Assembly (NCBI RefSeq): GCF_901933205.1
Contig: NC_044581.1
Coordinates: 8,666,001 to 8,730,000, forward strand
From: Camarhynchus parvulus
Taxonomy: Eukaryota > Chordata > Aves > Passeriformes > Thraupidae
Direction of reading: 5' to 3'
DNA length: 64,000 nt
Position numbers and translations under genes: made by a program
Notes under the pieces: generated by a model
The model's database searches: none
Seen by the model: the letters and a program-made list of their open reading frames with translations, nothing else
Told to the model about the DNA's origin: nothing
In this document: positions 63,688 to 64,000 of the stretch, piece after piece
Layout: each line of letters starts with the position of its first letter
How positions within the stretch are numbered: position 1 is the stretch's first letter

Positions 63688-64000
63688 CTAGAATTGAAAG
63701 AGAGAGAGAGAGAAATGTGTTTACTGTGTTGTCCAGCATGGGGGTGAAGCCCTTTGCTCAGCCCCACACACAGGGCAGGTTCAAGTGCTCCAGCCCCTCA
63801 AGACCCAGTTCAGGGCTTTACTGAGCTCACCCTCCCCAGGACTCAGCTCATCTCCCCCAGAGCAACACAAATTCCAGTGGAAGAACTGGAATAGCTGGTG
63901 GAAATGCTTTCAGCACTTCCAGCACCTCCCTCACTTAAGGAAGCTGAAACCACGAATCCAACACCAGAAAAATACACACTAAAAGAAAAAGAAATCCCAA
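63688..64000 (-). other. NECAB2: NECAB2 intron 1, 3' end only
   Basis: The last 313 bases of the intron before exon 2. It ends in a CT-rich tract (GA repeat on the + strand at about 63698-63713) that doubles as the polypyrimidine tract for exon 2. Exon 1 is not in the window. Confidence 0.8.

Overview
This is vertebrate nuclear DNA, almost certainly from a bird. The repeats I can recognise are 3' fragments of CR1 LINEs, the dominant avian retrotransposon. The two genes are ordinary multi-exon animal genes with GT-AG introns. I see no Alu/L1-type mammalian repeats and no operons, tRNA or rRNA genes, CRISPR arrays or recognisable viral genes. The species cannot be named from this window alone.

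Layout: (1) Positions 1-1673 hold the last three coding exons of SLC38A8, a putative sodium-coupled neutral amino acid transporter, on the + strand: 1-20, 195-246 and 1577-1673. Its poly(A) signal is at 1806-1811. (2) The rest, about 1.75 kb to beyond 64 kb, belongs to NECAB2 on the - strand, a neuronal calcium-binding protein with an N-terminal EF-hand pair and a C-terminal ABM-type (antibiotic biosynthesis monooxygenase-like) domain. Twelve coding exons are present, inferred as exons 2-13 of 13. They join with all reading phases intact into 963 nt (320 codons plus stop), running from the first EF-hand to the stop at 2532-2534. Exon 1, with the start codon and promoter, lies beyond the right edge. 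Exons 7-13 are compact (2.5-4.5 kb). Exons 2-6 are spread over about 57 kb, with introns of 27.3, 16.4, 2.7 and 9.9 kb.

The two genes are convergent. Their poly(A) signals are interleaved, so the mature transcripts should overlap by roughly 70 bases. From memory, human SLC38A8 and NECAB2 are also convergent neighbours, which supports the identification. The products have no known shared pathway.

The introns hold CR1 fragments, microsatellites (GGAT, ATT), minisatellites with 13-, 14-, 19- and 36-bp units, a 60-bp tandem duplication, a CpG-dense block in intron 3, an AGATCT-rich cluster, a hairpin, and several complex unrepeated blocks that may be conserved non-coding elements. Nearly all long open frames in the introns are by-products of GC-rich or repetitive sequence. 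I found no undescribed gene system. The most useful follow-ups are the splice-site oddities (a GC-AG intron, a weak donor next to a strong frameshifting donor), the overlapping 3' ends, the internal CpG block and the candidate conserved elements.
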